DNA from: Allokutzneria sp. A3M-2-11 16
GTDB taxonomy: Bacteria; Actinomycetota; Actinomycetes; Mycobacteriales; Pseudonocardiaceae
Length of the DNA: 64,000 bases
Direction of reading: 5' to 3'
NCBI RefSeq assembly: GCF_024213555.1
Contig: NZ_JANAVO010000001.1
Location: forward strand, 1,302,001 to 1,366,000
Both the position numbers and the translations under genes were made by a program. This document shows positions 19,490 to 28,087 of this stretch, one piece after another; within the stretch, counting starts at the first letter, position 1, and every line of letters starts with the position of its first letter. The notes under the pieces were generated by a model. That model searched no databases. It was not told where the DNA came from and saw nothing but the letters and a program-made list of their open reading frames with translations.

Positions 19490-20743
19490 ATGGCTGCCTC
19501 CGACGCACCTACCGTCACCAGCGACTCCGTCTCCCCCGCCGCCCGACGCCGCGTGTCCGCCCGAGTGGGCGGGATCGCCGAGTCGGCCACCCTCGCCGTG
19601 GACGCCAAGGCCAAGGCGCTCAAGGCTGCAGGCCGCCCCGTGATCGGCTTCGGCGCCGGTGAGCCCGACTTCCCGACGCCCGCCCCGATCGTCGAGGCCG
19701 CGACCGCGGCGTGCGCCGAGGCGCGCAACCACCGCTACACCCCGGCCGCCGGCCTTCCCGAGCTGCGCGAGGCCGTCGCGGCGAAGACCGCCAGGGACAC
19801 CGGCTACCAGGTCAAGCCCAGCCAGGTCCTGATCACCAACGGTGGCAAGCAGGCCGTCTACCAGGCCTTCGCCACGATCGTCGACCCGGGCGACGAGGTG
19901 CTGCTGCCCGCTCCGTACTGGACCACCTACCCGGAGGCGATCGGCCTCGCGGGCGGTGTCCCGGTCGAGGTCCAGTCCGACGAGACCACCGGCTACCTGG
20001 TGACCGTCGAGCAGCTGGAGGCGGCGCGCACGCCGAAGACCAAGGTGCTGCTGTTCTGCTCGCCGTCGAACCCGACCGGCGCGGTCTACTCCCGCGAGCA
20101 GGTCGAGGCGATCGGCCGCTGGGCGGTCGAGCACGGCATCTGGGTGATCACCGACGAGATCTACGAGCACCTGACCTACGACGGCGCCGAGGCGGTGTCC
20201 CTGCCGGTCGTGGTGCCCGAGCTGGCCGACACCTGCATCGTGGTCAACGGCGTCGCCAAGACCTACGCGATGACCGGCTGGCGGGTCGGCTGGCTGATCG
20301 GCCCGGCCGACGTGATCAAGGCGGCGTCGAACTACCAGTCGCACCTGACCTCCAACGTCTGCAACGTGGCCCAGCGGGCGGCGCTCGCCGCGGTCTCGGG
20401 TTCGCTGGACGCGGTCGCGGACATGCGCGCGGCCTTCGACCGGCGCAGGCAGACCATCGTGAAGATGCTCTCCGAGATCCCGGGTGTGAACTGCCCGACG
20501 CCGCAGGGCGCGTTCTACGTCTACCCCTCGGTGAAGGGCTTGCTGGGCAAGGAGATCCGGGGCGTGCGGGCGAACACCAGCGTGGAGCTGGCCGCGCTCG
20601 TGCTGGAGCACGCCGAGGTCGCGGTCGTGCCCGGTGAGGCGTTCGGCACCCCCGGCTACTTCCGGCTGTCCTACGCGCTCGGCGACGAGGACCTGGTGAC
20701 CGGGGTGACGCGGATGGCGGAGCTGCTCCGCGAGGCCAAGTAG
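19490..20743 (+). CDS. aspC: Pyridoxal-phosphate aminotransferase, AspC-like
   Basis: A 417-aa class-I/II fold-type I aminotransferase, most like bacterial aspartate (and prephenate) aminotransferases. Visible motifs are [12 protein letters not shown] near the N-terminus, [37 protein letters not shown], and the PLP-lysine segment [20 protein letters not shown]. It transfers amino groups between aspartate or other amino acids and 2-oxoacids. It stands alone on the plus strand, convergent with hadB and ended by a strong terminator. Exact amino donor range cannot be read from sequence. Confidence 0.93.
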   Translation: MAASDAPTVTSDSVSPAARRRVSARVGGIAESATLAVDAKAKALKAAGRPVIGFGAGEPDFPTPAPIVEAATAACAEARNHRYTPAAGLPELREAVAAKTARDTGYQVKPSQVLITNGGKQAVYQAFATIVDPGDEVLLPAPYWTTYPEAIGLAGGVPVEVQSDETTGYLVTVEQLEAARTPKTKVLLFCSPSNPTGAVYSREQVEAIGRWAVEHGIWVITDEIYEHLTYDGAEAVSLPVVVPELADTCIVVNGVAKTYAMTGWRVGWLIGPADVIKAASNYQSHLTSNVCNVAQRAALAAVSGSLDAVADMRAAFDRRRQTIVKMLSEIPGVNCPTPQGAFYVYPSVKGLLGKEIRGVRANTSVELAALVLEHAEVAVVPGEAFGTPGYFRLSYALGDEDLVTGVTRMAELLREAK

Positions 20744-20756
20744 CCGCTCAGAACAC

Positions 20757-20800
20757 CGAAAGGCCGTTCCGTCCCGTGGAGGGACCGGAACGGCCTTTCG
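20757..20800. terminator. Terminator after aspC / before convergent hadB
   Basis: Long stem of CGAAAGGCCGTTCC plus GTCCC paired to its complement with one bulged G and a GTGGA loop. It lies 13 bp past the aspC stop and 17 bp past the convergent hadB stop, so it probably works in both directions. Confidence 0.88.
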
Positions 20801-20816
20801 CGTGTCTGCGGCCGGA

Positions 20817-21257
20817 TCAGGCCAGTCGGACGATGGCGTAGCAGCGACCGAAGATCAGCTGCCCCTCGCACTTGGCGTAGACGTCCACCCGCGCGGTGCC
20901 GTCGTCGTTGACCAGGCCGACCTTGGCGGTGACGTCGATCGTGGTGCCCGCCTCGTCGTCGGGCACGACCACCGGGCGGCCGAACCGGGCCTGGTAGTCG
21001 ACGACCGCGGCCGGGTCGCCGACCCAGTCGGTGACGATCTTGGCGACCATGCCCATGGTGAGCAGACCGTGCGCGATGACGCCGGGCAGCCCGGCCTCCT
21101 TGGCGCGCTTGTCGCTGTAGTGGATGAAGTTGCAGTCGCTGGAGATGCCGGAGTACCGGATCAGGTCCCTGCGGGTGACCTTGAGCGTCAGCGGCGGCAG
21201 CTGGTCGCCCTTGCTGACGTCGGCGGCGCGGCGCAGACCGGTCGTGGTGGTGCTCAT
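20817..21257 (-). CDS. hadB: (3R)-hydroxyacyl-ACP dehydratase subunit HadB-like (MaoC family)
   Basis: A 146-aa hot-dog-fold MaoC-like dehydratase. The hydratase-2 signature is seen in SSDCNFIHYSD (Asp and His four residues apart) and GVIAHGLLTMGM. It overlaps hadA by 4 bp (ATGA), so the pair probably makes a heterodimer in which HadB supplies catalysis, as in the M. tuberculosis FAS-II HadAB enzyme. Placement between rpmG-hadA and tRNA-Trp-secE matches the mycobacterial order. No hadC is seen; aspC lies in that space. Confidence 0.9.
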   Translation of the reverse strand: MSTTTTGLRRAADVSKGDQLPPLTLKVTRRDLIRYSGISSDCNFIHYSDKRAKEAGLPGVIAHGLLTMGMVAKIVTDWVGDPAAVVDYQARFGRPVVVPDDEAGTTIDVTAKVGLVNDDGTARVDVYAKCEGQLIFGRCYAIVRLA

Positions 21258-21715
21258 GCGTCCTTCCCTTCACCGAGGCCGATGCCGTCGCCACGGACGA
21301 TGAGGGTGGCGACCACGGTGCCGACCTTCTCGCCCTCCTCGGTCGCGAACTCCGACCGCAGCACGATGTAGTCGTTGCCCGCGCGACTGGTGATGTCGTC
21401 GACGTGGGCGCTGGTGGTGAGCCGGTCCCCCGGCCGCACCGGCCGGTGCAGGACGAAGCGCTGGGCCCCGTGCACCATCCGGCTGTAGTCCAGTCCCAGG
21501 TCGGGGTCGTCGGTGACAACGTGGTGCGACCGGGTCGCGAGGACGCTCAGGAACGTCGGCGAGGCGACGGAGTCGGGGTGCCCGATCGCCTTGGCGGCCT
21601 CGGGGTCCCGGTACACGGGGTTCAGGTCGCTGACGGCGTACGCGAACTCGATGATGTTCTGCCTGCCGACCTCATAGATCCACGGCAGCCGGTACGAACG
21701 ACCGACGAAAGACAT
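21254..21715 (-). CDS. hadA: (3R)-hydroxyacyl-ACP dehydratase subunit HadA-like
   Basis: A 153-aa MaoC-N/FAS1-DH-like hot-dog protein (MSFVGRSYRLPWIYEV; DLNPVYRDPEAAKAIGHPDS; HGAQRFVLHRPVRPGDRL). The catalytic Asp/His pair of HadB is not evident, consistent with a substrate-binding partner role. Start ATG 21715 is preferred to the much longer frame upstream, which overlaps rpmG and the tRNA-Met. The region before the ATG lacks a strong ribosome-binding site. Confidence 0.88.
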   Translation of the reverse strand: MSFVGRSYRLPWIYEVGRQNIIEFAYAVSDLNPVYRDPEAAKAIGHPDSVASPTFLSVLATRSHHVVTDDPDLGLDYSRMVHGAQRFVLHRPVRPGDRLTTSAHVDDITSRAGNDYIVLRSEFATEEGEKVGTVVATLIVRGDGIGLGEGKDA

Positions 21716-21753
21716 GTTTAGCGCCACGGAGGGGCAGATTACCCGGTCAACGA

Positions 21754-21783
21754 CAACTGCCCCGCACACCGGCGGGGCAGTTG
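21754..21783 (-). terminator. 12-bp hairpin after rpmG
   Basis: Perfect arms CAACTGCCCCGC/GCGGGGCAGTTG with a 6-base loop, 42 bp past the rpmG stop and upstream of hadA. It probably terminates rpmG and separates it from hadAB. Confidence 0.75.
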
Positions 21784-21824
21784 GTCGAGACGGTGAACCG
21801 GGCCGCGGGAACGCGGCCGCTGGG

Positions 21825-21989
21825 TCAGCGGGTCTCCTTGTGGGCCCGGTGGGTCCCGCAGTTCGGGCAGAACTTCTTGATCTCGAGGCGGTCGGGGTCG
21901 TTCCGCCGGTTCTTGCGGGTGATGTAGTTGCGGTGCTTGCACTCCTCGCACGCCAACGTGATCTTAGGGCGAACATCAGTCGCGGCCAC
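21825..21989 (-). CDS. rpmG: 50S ribosomal protein L33, zinc-binding form
   Basis: A 54-aa L33 read on the minus strand from GTG 21989, with GAGAGG upstream. The protein begins [17 protein letters not shown] and ends [14 protein letters not shown]. Two CxxC pairs (CEEC and CPNC) make it the zinc-dependent C+ form. It is followed by the terminator at 21754-21783 and then hadAB, the order seen for rpmG2-hadA in mycobacteria. Confidence 0.96.
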   Translation of the reverse strand: MAATDVRPKITLACEECKHRNYITRKNRRNDPDRLEIKKFCPNCGTHRAHKETR

Positions 21990-22080
21990 GGGGTGCCTCT
22001 CTCTCCATCAGTACATCCCCACAACAAGCAGGGTGATCCAAGGTTCCCACCAGGATAAGTGGGACTCCGGGGTGGGACTC

Positions 22081-22133
22081 CCGGGGGTCCGGGGGCCGGC
22101 CCCCCGGCTGGGGTCTGGGGGCTTGGCCCCCAG
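22081..22133. repeat. G/C-rich palindromic element
   Basis: Two adjacent inverted repeats: a 14-nt palindrome GGGGGCC/GGCCCCC at 22091-22104, and an 8-bp hairpin CTGGGGGC-TTG-GCCCCCAG at 22115-22133. They sit between rpmG and tRNA-Met. Such GC palindromes are often repeated around actinobacterial genomes; whether this is a dispersed family cannot be told from one window. Confidence 0.5.
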
Positions 22134-22191
22134 TGTGATGGCGATTCGAGCCCGGTCCGCGCTTTCCGCGAACAGGGATCGACCACTCGAG

Positions 22192-22264
22192 TAGCGGTGG
22201 CCGGACTTGAACCGGCGACACAGCGATTATGAGCCGCTTGCTCTACCACCTGAGCTACACCGCT
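22192..22264 (-). tRNA. tRNA-Met (CAT)
   Basis: A 73-nt cloverleaf. Acceptor arms AGCGGTG/CACCGCT pair with an A discriminator, the anticodon loop is CTCATAA, and the T loop is GTTCAAGTC. It has the elongator type layout. It lies 78 bp downstream of tRNA-Thr on the same strand. Confidence 0.95.
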
Positions 22265-22342
22265 TCGTACGACTCGCGCCGTACCTTTTACGTGAGTAAG
22301 CCGCGCTGCCAGCTGAACTGAGCATCGCGGCTGTTCTCACCG

Positions 22343-22415
22343 AGCCCCAAAACGGAATCGAACCGTTGACCTTCTCCTTACCATGGAGACGCTCTGCCGA
22401 CTGAGCTATTGGGGC
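22343..22415 (-). tRNA. tRNA-Thr (GGT)
   Basis: A 73-nt cloverleaf with acceptor arms GCCCCAA/TTGGGGC, U discriminator and anticodon loop ATGGTAA. CCA is not encoded. It is probably co-transcribed with the downstream tRNA-Met. Confidence 0.96.
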
Positions 22416-22479
22416 CTGTCTGGCGAAGCAAGAGGAACCTTACACACCCTTGGCGCGCCGACAAAATCCGGGGGTCCGA

Positions 22480-25116
22480 TCATCGGACCAAGGTGAGGAC
22501 CATCTCGTCGTGCCTGCCCCGCGCCCGGATGGTGCGGGCCCGCAGCCAGGCCTCGAAGCGGTCCTCGGCCAGCGGCCTGGAGATCAGGTAGCCCTGGGCG
22601 ATGTCGCAGCCCATGCCCACCAACTGCTCCCGCGCCGCGTCGTCCTCGACGCCCTCGGCGACCACGGTGAGGCCCAGCGAGTGCCCCAGTTCGACGATGG
22701 AGCGCACCACGGCCATGTCGCCGAGGTCGGTGCCCATGCCGAGCACGAAGCTCTTGTCGATCTTCACCTCGTCCACCGGGAGCTGCCGGAGGTAGGCCAG
22801 CGAGGAGTACCCGGTGCCGAAGTCGTCGACGGCGAGCACCACGCCGAGCGCGTGCAGCCTGCGCAGCACCGGAAGGGAGCGCTCCGGGTCGGCCATCACG
22901 CCGGACTCGGTGAGCTCGAAGGTGAGCAGCCTGGGCGGCACGTCGTGGCGGCGCAGCGCGTCCGCGACGCGGTCCGGGAAGGTCTCGTCGGCCAGGTTGC
23001 GCACGGACAGGTTGACCGCCGCGGACAACCGCAGCCCCCGGTCCAGCCACTGCCGCACGCGGACGAGCGAGCACTCCATGACGAAGCCGGTGAGCGCGTC
23101 GACCAGGCCGGTGGCCTCGACCGCGGGCACGAACTCGTCGGGGTCCAGCGGGCCGTACTCCGGGTGCCGCCAGCGGACGAGGGCCTCGACGCCGACCACC
23201 TCGCGGCTCGGCAGCGCGACCTTGGGCTGGTAGTGCACGGTGACCTGGCCGCTGTCCAACGCGTGCCGGAACTGGGTGACGAGCTCGAAGCGGCGCTTGA
23301 ACATCTGGCCCATTGCGGGCACGTAGGCGCGGACGGAGTCGTCGCCGGCCTTCGCCTGGCGCACCGCGACGTCCGCGCGCTGGATGAGGGTGTCGACGTC
23401 GAGTTCGGGCTCGCCGTCCTCCTCGGCGCTGAGCACGTATCCGACGACGGCACTGGCCTCGACCGTCAGCCGATCGACCGGGTAGGGCGCGGCGACCTGG
23501 GCGCGCAGCCGGGCGGAGAGCCGGTGCGCTTCCTCGGCGTCGCAGTCGATCAACAGTGCCGCGAACGCCCCGCCTTCGAGCCGGGCGAGCGGGACGTCCG
23601 GCCCGAACGCCTCGCGGAGCCGCCTGCCCGCGGCGACGACCATGCGGTCGCCCCATGCGTGCCCGAGCGCGTCGCTGACGGTGGAGAGCACGTCGAGGTC
23701 GATGCGCAGCACCACGGACTTCGGGTGGGTGCGAAGCGGTTCCGCCGCCGCCTCGCGGAAGCCGGGCCGGTTGAGCAGCCCGGTCAGCGGGTCGTGGTAG
23801 GCGTCGTGCCTCAGCCTGGCCAGCAGGCGGCGGTTGTCCATCGCCGTGGCGAGGTGACTCGCGAGCGTCCTGAGCAGTCGCACGTCCGCCCGGCCGAAGC
23901 CGCGCCAGCGGCTGAGCCGGTCGTGCGCCTCCGCGGCGCCGAGGAGCTGGTTGGCCCCGCGCAGCGGCACGACGAGCGCTTCGTGCGCGCCACGCCGGGC
24001 CAGCGCTTCACGAACGTCGTCCGGGGCGTCGACAGTGCGGAAGTAGCGCACGTGCGCGCCGGGCAGCTGGAGCATCGGATCGTCGCGCAGGCCGAGCGAG
24101 TCGTTCTGCGGCGCGTCTTCTGGCAGCGGTTCCCCCGCGACCAGGGAGCGGACCCCCGCGGGCGCGTCCGGTCGCAGGTGCAGCACCACGCGCGCGGCGT
24201 TGAGCTGCTCGCGGATGCGCTCGGCGATCTGCTGCCACTCCTCGCTTGCGCTCTCCGTGTGGATGTCGTCCGGCTCGCCGGTCGGCCTGCTCGCGGCCTG
24301 CTGGCCGGAACGCGCCACGGTGAGGCTGACGTCGCTGAGGGCTTCCAGGTCGCGCTGCTCCCGCAGGAGGCCGGAGTAGGCGCGGTAGAGCAGGACGAGC
24401 GCGGCCGAGACGAGCACCAGCAGCACCCAGCCCCACGGGCCGCGCGTGCTTACCTCGTAGCCGACCAGCCCGACCGAGGTGTTGAGGAGGCCGACGACCA
24501 GGGTGCGCAGGCCGAGCCGCACGGCGCCGCCGACGCGCAGCTCCCCGCCGAGGACGTGCACCGCGGCGAGCGCGAAGGCCACGCTGACCATGGGCGAGGC
24601 CACGGTGCCCGCGACCGCGCCGAGCCAGTGCGGGCCGCTGGTCACGGCCGCTGTGACCAGGTGGGCGATGCTGAACGGGACCGCGATCTCCAGGCACATC
24701 ACGCCGGCGTTGTAGACGACGTGGTCGCCGCCCCTGCGGCTGAGCTGGGCGCCGAGTCCGGCGAGCAGGTGCGCCCCGAGCACGACCTCGAACGGGGCGG
24801 TCAGCAGGCCGAGCACCAGCGGGATCTCGGTGAAGGAGATGGTCCAGCCGACGGTGCGGACGTCGACGTCGATGGTGAGCTGTTCGGCCAGCAGGAACCC
24901 GAGCACCAGCAGCGGGCCGATCCACAGCAGTTCCGGGCCGAAGTCCGCGCGCAGCCAGCTGCCGACCCCCACCGTCGCCAGGACGCCCACGAGCAAAACG
25001 AGCCAGGAGAACCGGGCGAAGGTCCGCCCGCGCGCCGCGGGATCTCCGGAGAGCCCCAGGGGTCGCGGCGCGTCCGGGGAGGATTCCGGGTCCAGCGGGC
25101 GGCGACGATCGGACAT
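22480..25116 (-). CDS. Membrane GAF-GGDEF(degenerate)-EAL c-di-GMP phosphodiesterase
   Basis: An 878-aa signalling protein. About seven or eight membrane helices occupy residues ~33-250 and a GAF-like region ~290-420 follows. The GGDEF domain contains DPLTGLLNRPGF but reads LEGGAFA where GGDEF is expected, so cyclase activity is probably lost. The C-terminal EAL domain keeps its key motifs: VEALVRWRHP, NLSVRNL, FELTESGV, AVDDFGTGYSS, EVKIDKSFV, VVAEGVE and QGYLISRPL. Expected activity is hydrolysis of cyclic di-GMP, with the degenerate GGDEF perhaps a GTP or ligand sensor. Streptomyces RmdB-like proteins are the nearest familiar comparison. It is a single gene with tRNAs downstream. Confidence 0.93.
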   Translation of the reverse strand: MSDRRRPLDPESSPDAPRPLGLSGDPAARGRTFARFSWLVLLVGVLATVGVGSWLRADFGPELLWIGPLLVLGFLLAEQLTIDVDVRTVGWTISFTEIPLVLGLLTAPFEVVLGAHLLAGLGAQLSRRGGDHVVYNAGVMCLEIAVPFSIAHLVTAAVTSGPHWLGAVAGTVASPMVSVAFALAAVHVLGGELRVGGAVRLGLRTLVVGLLNTSVGLVGYEVSTRGPWGWVLLVLVSAALVLLYRAYSGLLREQRDLEALSDVSLTVARSGQQAASRPTGEPDDIHTESASEEWQQIAERIREQLNAARVVLHLRPDAPAGVRSLVAGEPLPEDAPQNDSLGLRDDPMLQLPGAHVRYFRTVDAPDDVREALARRGAHEALVVPLRGANQLLGAAEAHDRLSRWRGFGRADVRLLRTLASHLATAMDNRRLLARLRHDAYHDPLTGLLNRPGFREAAAEPLRTHPKSVVLRIDLDVLSTVSDALGHAWGDRMVVAAGRRLREAFGPDVPLARLEGGAFAALLIDCDAEEAHRLSARLRAQVAAPYPVDRLTVEASAVVGYVLSAEEDGEPELDVDTLIQRADVAVRQAKAGDDSVRAYVPAMGQMFKRRFELVTQFRHALDSGQVTVHYQPKVALPSREVVGVEALVRWRHPEYGPLDPDEFVPAVEATGLVDALTGFVMECSLVRVRQWLDRGLRLSAAVNLSVRNLADETFPDRVADALRRHDVPPRLLTFELTESGVMADPERSLPVLRRLHALGVVLAVDDFGTGYSSLAYLRQLPVDEVKIDKSFVLGMGTDLGDMAVVRSIVELGHSLGLTVVAEGVEDDAAREQLVGMGCDIAQGYLISRPLAEDRFEAWLRARTIRARGRHDEMVLTLVR

Positions 25117-25497
25117 CCACCCTCCTCATCGCGTTGCCGCAAACGGGCAACCCACGGTGCCTGCCGATCGTGACCGACCACGGGCGTCTTGACTAGAGCG
25201 TCTGGAGGTCGACTTCACCCCAACAGGGGAAAGCGGCCGGGTGAATATGGACGCGGAAAGGGACCCCCACCGACCATCAGGGCCCCTTTCACCTGCAACT
25301 ATACCCCTGCTGGGGTAACGGTTACCCGGTCGAGTTGCCTACTCCACCGACACAGAGTGATCACGGGATGATCTCGGCCACAGCACGCGCCGGTCACTGA
25401 CGCGGGTGTTACCCACCGGTCCGCCCGGCCGGGCGCGCGTTTCGGAGGTACACCGGGACCAACCGGACACCCCGATCCGGAGGTCCCAGGAGGAGCC
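25117..25497. promoter_or_regulatory. Divergent intergenic region with overlapping palindromes
   Basis: A 381-bp gene-free region between the EAL gene (minus) and the subtilisin-inhibitor gene (plus). It contains two overlapping inverted repeats: TACCCC-TGCT-GGGGTA at 25302-25317 and GGGTAAC-G-GTTACCC at 25313-25327, some 170 bp before the inhibitor start. These are candidate operators; the regulator is unknown. Confidence 0.5.
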
Positions 25498-25884
25498 ATG
25501 AAAACCCCGCGCGCGTTGTTCACCGCCACCGTGGCGGCCGTCGCGGCGGCCACCGTCCTGTCCGCGCCCGCCACCGCGGCGGAGAAGGACAGCACCCTGG
25601 AGCTGATGCTGGTCCACGGCGACCAGGTCCGCAGGACGACGCTGACCTGCCAGCCCCACGGCGGCACCCACCCCGAGGCCGCGGCCGCCTGCGCGGACCT
25701 GCAACAGGCCCAGGGCAACTTCGCCAACCTCCCCGGCGTCAAGGACAAGACCTGCACCATGGAGTACAACCCGGTGGACGCGAAGGCCATGGGCACCTGG
25801 CGCGGCGCTCCGGTGGAGTTCAACCGCCACTTCGGCAACCCGTGCACGGTCAACGCCATGACCGGCCCCGTGTTCCGCTTCTGA
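25498..25884 (+). CDS. Streptomyces subtilisin inhibitor-like protease inhibitor
   Basis: A 128-aa secreted protein preceded by GGAGG. Its signal peptide ends near PATAA (~28). The mature part matches the SSI (MEROPS I16) family: LTCQPHGGTHPEAAAACADL, then EYNPVDAKAMGTWRG and VFRF at the end. Cys51-Cys65 and Cys86-Cys116 are positioned for the two family disulfides. Aligning CTMEYNPV with the SSI reactive loop places P1 at Met88 and P1' at Glu89, which suggests inhibition of subtilisin-like rather than trypsin-like proteases. It acts outside the cell. Confidence 0.92.
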   Translation: MKTPRALFTATVAAVAAATVLSAPATAAEKDSTLELMLVHGDQVRRTTLTCQPHGGTHPEAAAACADLQQAQGNFANLPGVKDKTCTMEYNPVDAKAMGTWRGAPVEFNRHFGNPCTVNAMTGPVFRF

Positions 25885-26007
25885 GCCGTTCGCACCAATC
25901 CTCTCGGTTTCGGCTGTCGCCCTTTCCCCGTCCGTGCAAGCTGTGCCGCCTGACCGCCTGGGGGCGGTCAGCACTGGGGAATGCACGCGAACACCGAGGG
26001 GAAGAAC

Positions 26008-26424
26008 GTGCGCAGAACTCTCTTGGCGGTGGTCATTGCCACCGCGACGCTGGCCGGATCGGGTGTCGCCGCGGCCTCGCCCATGGCCGAGGAAAAGCCG
26101 TGGAGCGCCTCGTTTGAAGGAGCGACCGCGAGTGGCACGTCGACAGTCACCAAGACGAGCGAGCTGTTCTACAAGCTCGACTTGAAGGGCGCGGTGACCG
26201 GCACGTCGTCCAGTGACTGCTACTTCGTGGTCATGCGGACGGCCCACTTCGGCAAGCCGTGGAGCTACACCACCACGGAGTCGGCCAAGCAGTGCGGCAA
26301 GGGCAGCACTGCGGTCGCGCTCACCGACTACCCGGACGGCATCACCTACACCGCTTTCGCGAAGGTCTGCCGCAATGACCGCGACACCTGCGGTGAGCCC
26401 GTCAGCATCCTGAACTTCGGCTGA
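26008..26424 (+). CDS. Small secreted protein of unknown function, four cysteines
   Basis: A 138-aa protein. GTG 26008 has GAGGGGA six bases upstream and gives MRRTLLAVVIATATLAGSG, a clean Sec signal with cleavage near AAASPMA; a longer in-frame ATG at 25981 lacks such a site. The mature part (~105 aa) has exactly four cysteines (SDCYF, KQCGK, KVCRN, DTCGE), enough for two disulfides, and looks beta-rich. It resembles the length and composition of other small actinobacterial exoproteins. It follows the SSI gene by 123 bp and ends in a strong terminator. Confidence 0.82.
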   Translation: MRRTLLAVVIATATLAGSGVAAASPMAEEKPWSASFEGATASGTSTVTKTSELFYKLDLKGAVTGTSSSDCYFVVMRTAHFGKPWSYTTTESAKQCGKGSTAVALTDYPDGITYTAFAKVCRNDRDTCGEPVSILNFG

Positions 26425-26440
26425 CCCACCGGGCGGCACA

Positions 26441-26485
26441 GCAAAGTCCCCGTGACCGTTGGCGCTGGTCACGGGGGCTTTTTGC
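26441..26485 (+). terminator. Rho-independent terminator
   Basis: The stem GCAAAGTCCCCGTGACC pairs with GGTCACGGGGGCTTTTTGC (one bulge) around a 9-base loop and carries a T-run. It lies 17 bp after the small secreted protein stop and just before tRNA-Tyr on the other strand, so it may serve both. Confidence 0.9.
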
Positions 26486-26491
26486 TGCGAG

Positions 26492-26572
26492 TGGCGGGTA
26501 GAGGATTCGAACCTCTGAAGCTTTCGCGACGGATTTACAGTCCGCTCCCATTGGCCGCTCGGGCAACCCGCC
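26492..26572 (-). tRNA. tRNA-Tyr (GTA)
   Basis: An 81-nt class II tRNA with a long variable arm. Acceptor arms are GGCGGGT/ACCCGCC with an A discriminator. The anticodon loop is CTGTAAA and the T loop GTTCGAATC. Confidence 0.95.
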
Positions 26573-26699
26573 CCGCTCGCACGGGAGAGCTTACATAGCG
26601 GGCGCGGGCGGATCGGAGGGGGGCCACCGGTAGCGTCTTGGGGCGCAGGCGCCCGCTCCCGTGGGCGCGTCCGAACCCCTGAGCAGGAAGGACTTCGAC

Positions 26700-27191
26700 G
26701 TGGCAGACCCCTCGTTCGACGTGGTGAGCAAGGTCGAGCACCAGGAGGTGGACAACGCGCTGAACCAGACGGCCAAGGAGCTGTCCACCCGGTTCGACTT
26801 CCGGGGCACCGGCTCGGAGATCACCTGGGCAGGCGAGGAAGCCATCGCCATCCAGTCCGAGACCGAGGAGCGGTGCCTGGCCGCGATCGACGTGTTCAAG
26901 GAGAAGCTGATCAAGCGCGGCATCTCGCTGAAGGCGTTCGAGGTCGGCGAGCCCGCGATCTCCGGCAAGATCTTCAAGGTCACCGGCAAGATCATCCAGG
27001 GGATCGAGGCGGACAAGGCGAAGAAGATCGCCAAGACCATCCGCGACGAGGGCCCCAAGGGCGTCCAGGCGCAGATCCAGGGCGATCAGCTGCGCGTGTC
27101 CGGCAAGAAGCGGGACCACCTGCAGGAGGTCATCGCGCTGCTGAAGAACCAGGACTTCGGCATCGCGCTCCAATTCACCAACTACCGGTGA
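26700..27191 (+). CDS. YajQ family nucleotide-binding protein
   Basis: A 163-aa protein, the usual YajQ length. GTG 26700 follows GGAAGGA at good spacing; the earlier in-frame GTG (26661) would add 13 unconserved residues. Hallmarks are [31 protein letters not shown] and the repeated ferredoxin-like fold ending [12 protein letters not shown]. YajQ proteins bind nucleotides, in some species c-di-GMP. That is notable given the EAL protein 1.6 kb away, but a link is only inference. Its stop overlaps the rmlA start by one base. Confidence 0.95.
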   Translation: MADPSFDVVSKVEHQEVDNALNQTAKELSTRFDFRGTGSEITWAGEEAIAIQSETEERCLAAIDVFKEKLIKRGISLKAFEVGEPAISGKIFKVTGKIIQGIEADKAKKIAKTIRDEGPKGVQAQIQGDQLRVSGKKRDHLQEVIALLKNQDFGIALQFTNYR

Positions 27192-28072
27192 TGAAGGGCA
27201 TCATCCTGGCCGGGGGCAGCGGCACCCGCCTGCACCCGATCACGCAGGCGGTGTCCAAGCAGCTGCTCCCGGTCTACGACAAGCCGATGATCTACTACCC
27301 GCTGTCCACGCTGATGCTGGCGGGGATCCGGGAGATCCTGATCATCTCCACCCCGACCGACCTGCCGATGTTCCAGCGGCTGCTCGGGGACGGCTCGCAG
27401 TTCGGGCTGGACCTGCGCTACGCCGAGCAGGCCGCGCCGAACGGGCTCGCCGAGGCGTTCGTGATCGGCGCGGACTTCGTCGGCGCCGACCCGGTCGCGC
27501 TGGTGCTCGGCGACAACATCTTCTACGGCCAGGGTTTCTCCGCGCAGCTCCAGCAGCTGGTGGCGGACCTGGAGGGCTGCGTGCTGTTCGGCTACCGGGT
27601 CAAGGACCCGCAGCGCTACGGCGTCGGCGAGGTCGACGCGGACGGCAGGCTGCTCTCGATCGAGGAGAAGCCGGAGCGCCCGAAGTCCAACCGGGCGATC
27701 ACCGGCCTGTACTTCTACGACAACCAGGTCGTGGAGATCGCCAAGGGGCTCAAGCCGTCCAAGCGCGGCGAGCTGGAGATCACCGACGTCAACCAGACCT
27801 ACGTCCGGCAGGGCAACGCCCGCCTGGTCGACCTGAGCCGCGGTTTCGCGTGGCTGGACACGGGCACGCACGACTCGCTGCTGCAGGCGGGGCAGTTCGT
27901 CCAGGTCCTGGAGACGCGGCAGGGCGTGCGCATCGCCTGCCTCGAGGAGATCGCGCTGCGGATGGGCTTCATCGACGCCCAGGAGTGCTTCGCGCTCGGC
28001 GAGAAGCTGGCCAAGTCCGGCTACGGCGAGTACGTGATGGACGTCGCCAGGGTGGCGGGCGCGGCGGGCTGA
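27191..28072 (+). CDS. rmlA: Glucose-1-phosphate thymidylyltransferase
   Basis: A 293-aa sugar nucleotidyltransferase ([63 protein letters not shown]). It makes dTDP-glucose from glucose-1-phosphate and dTTP, the first step to dTDP-rhamnose and other deoxysugars for wall polysaccharide or glycosylated metabolites. ATG 27191 shares its A with the stop of the YajQ gene (TGATG), so translation is coupled. rmlB, C and D are not in the window. Confidence 0.96.
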   Translation: MKGIILAGGSGTRLHPITQAVSKQLLPVYDKPMIYYPLSTLMLAGIREILIISTPTDLPMFQRLLGDGSQFGLDLRYAEQAAPNGLAEAFVIGADFVGADPVALVLGDNIFYGQGFSAQLQQLVADLEGCVLFGYRVKDPQRYGVGEVDADGRLLSIEEKPERPKSNRAITGLYFYDNQVVEIAKGLKPSKRGELEITDVNQTYVRQGNARLVDLSRGFAWLDTGTHDSLLQAGQFVQVLETRQGVRIACLEEIALRMGFIDAQECFALGEKLAKSGYGEYVMDVARVAGAAG

Positions 28073-28087
28073 GCCACACCAGCCGGG

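Noticed and set aside
22450-25173. A 907-aa plus-strand frame
   Set aside because: Antisense shadow of the GGDEF/EAL gene, favoured by high GC at third positions.
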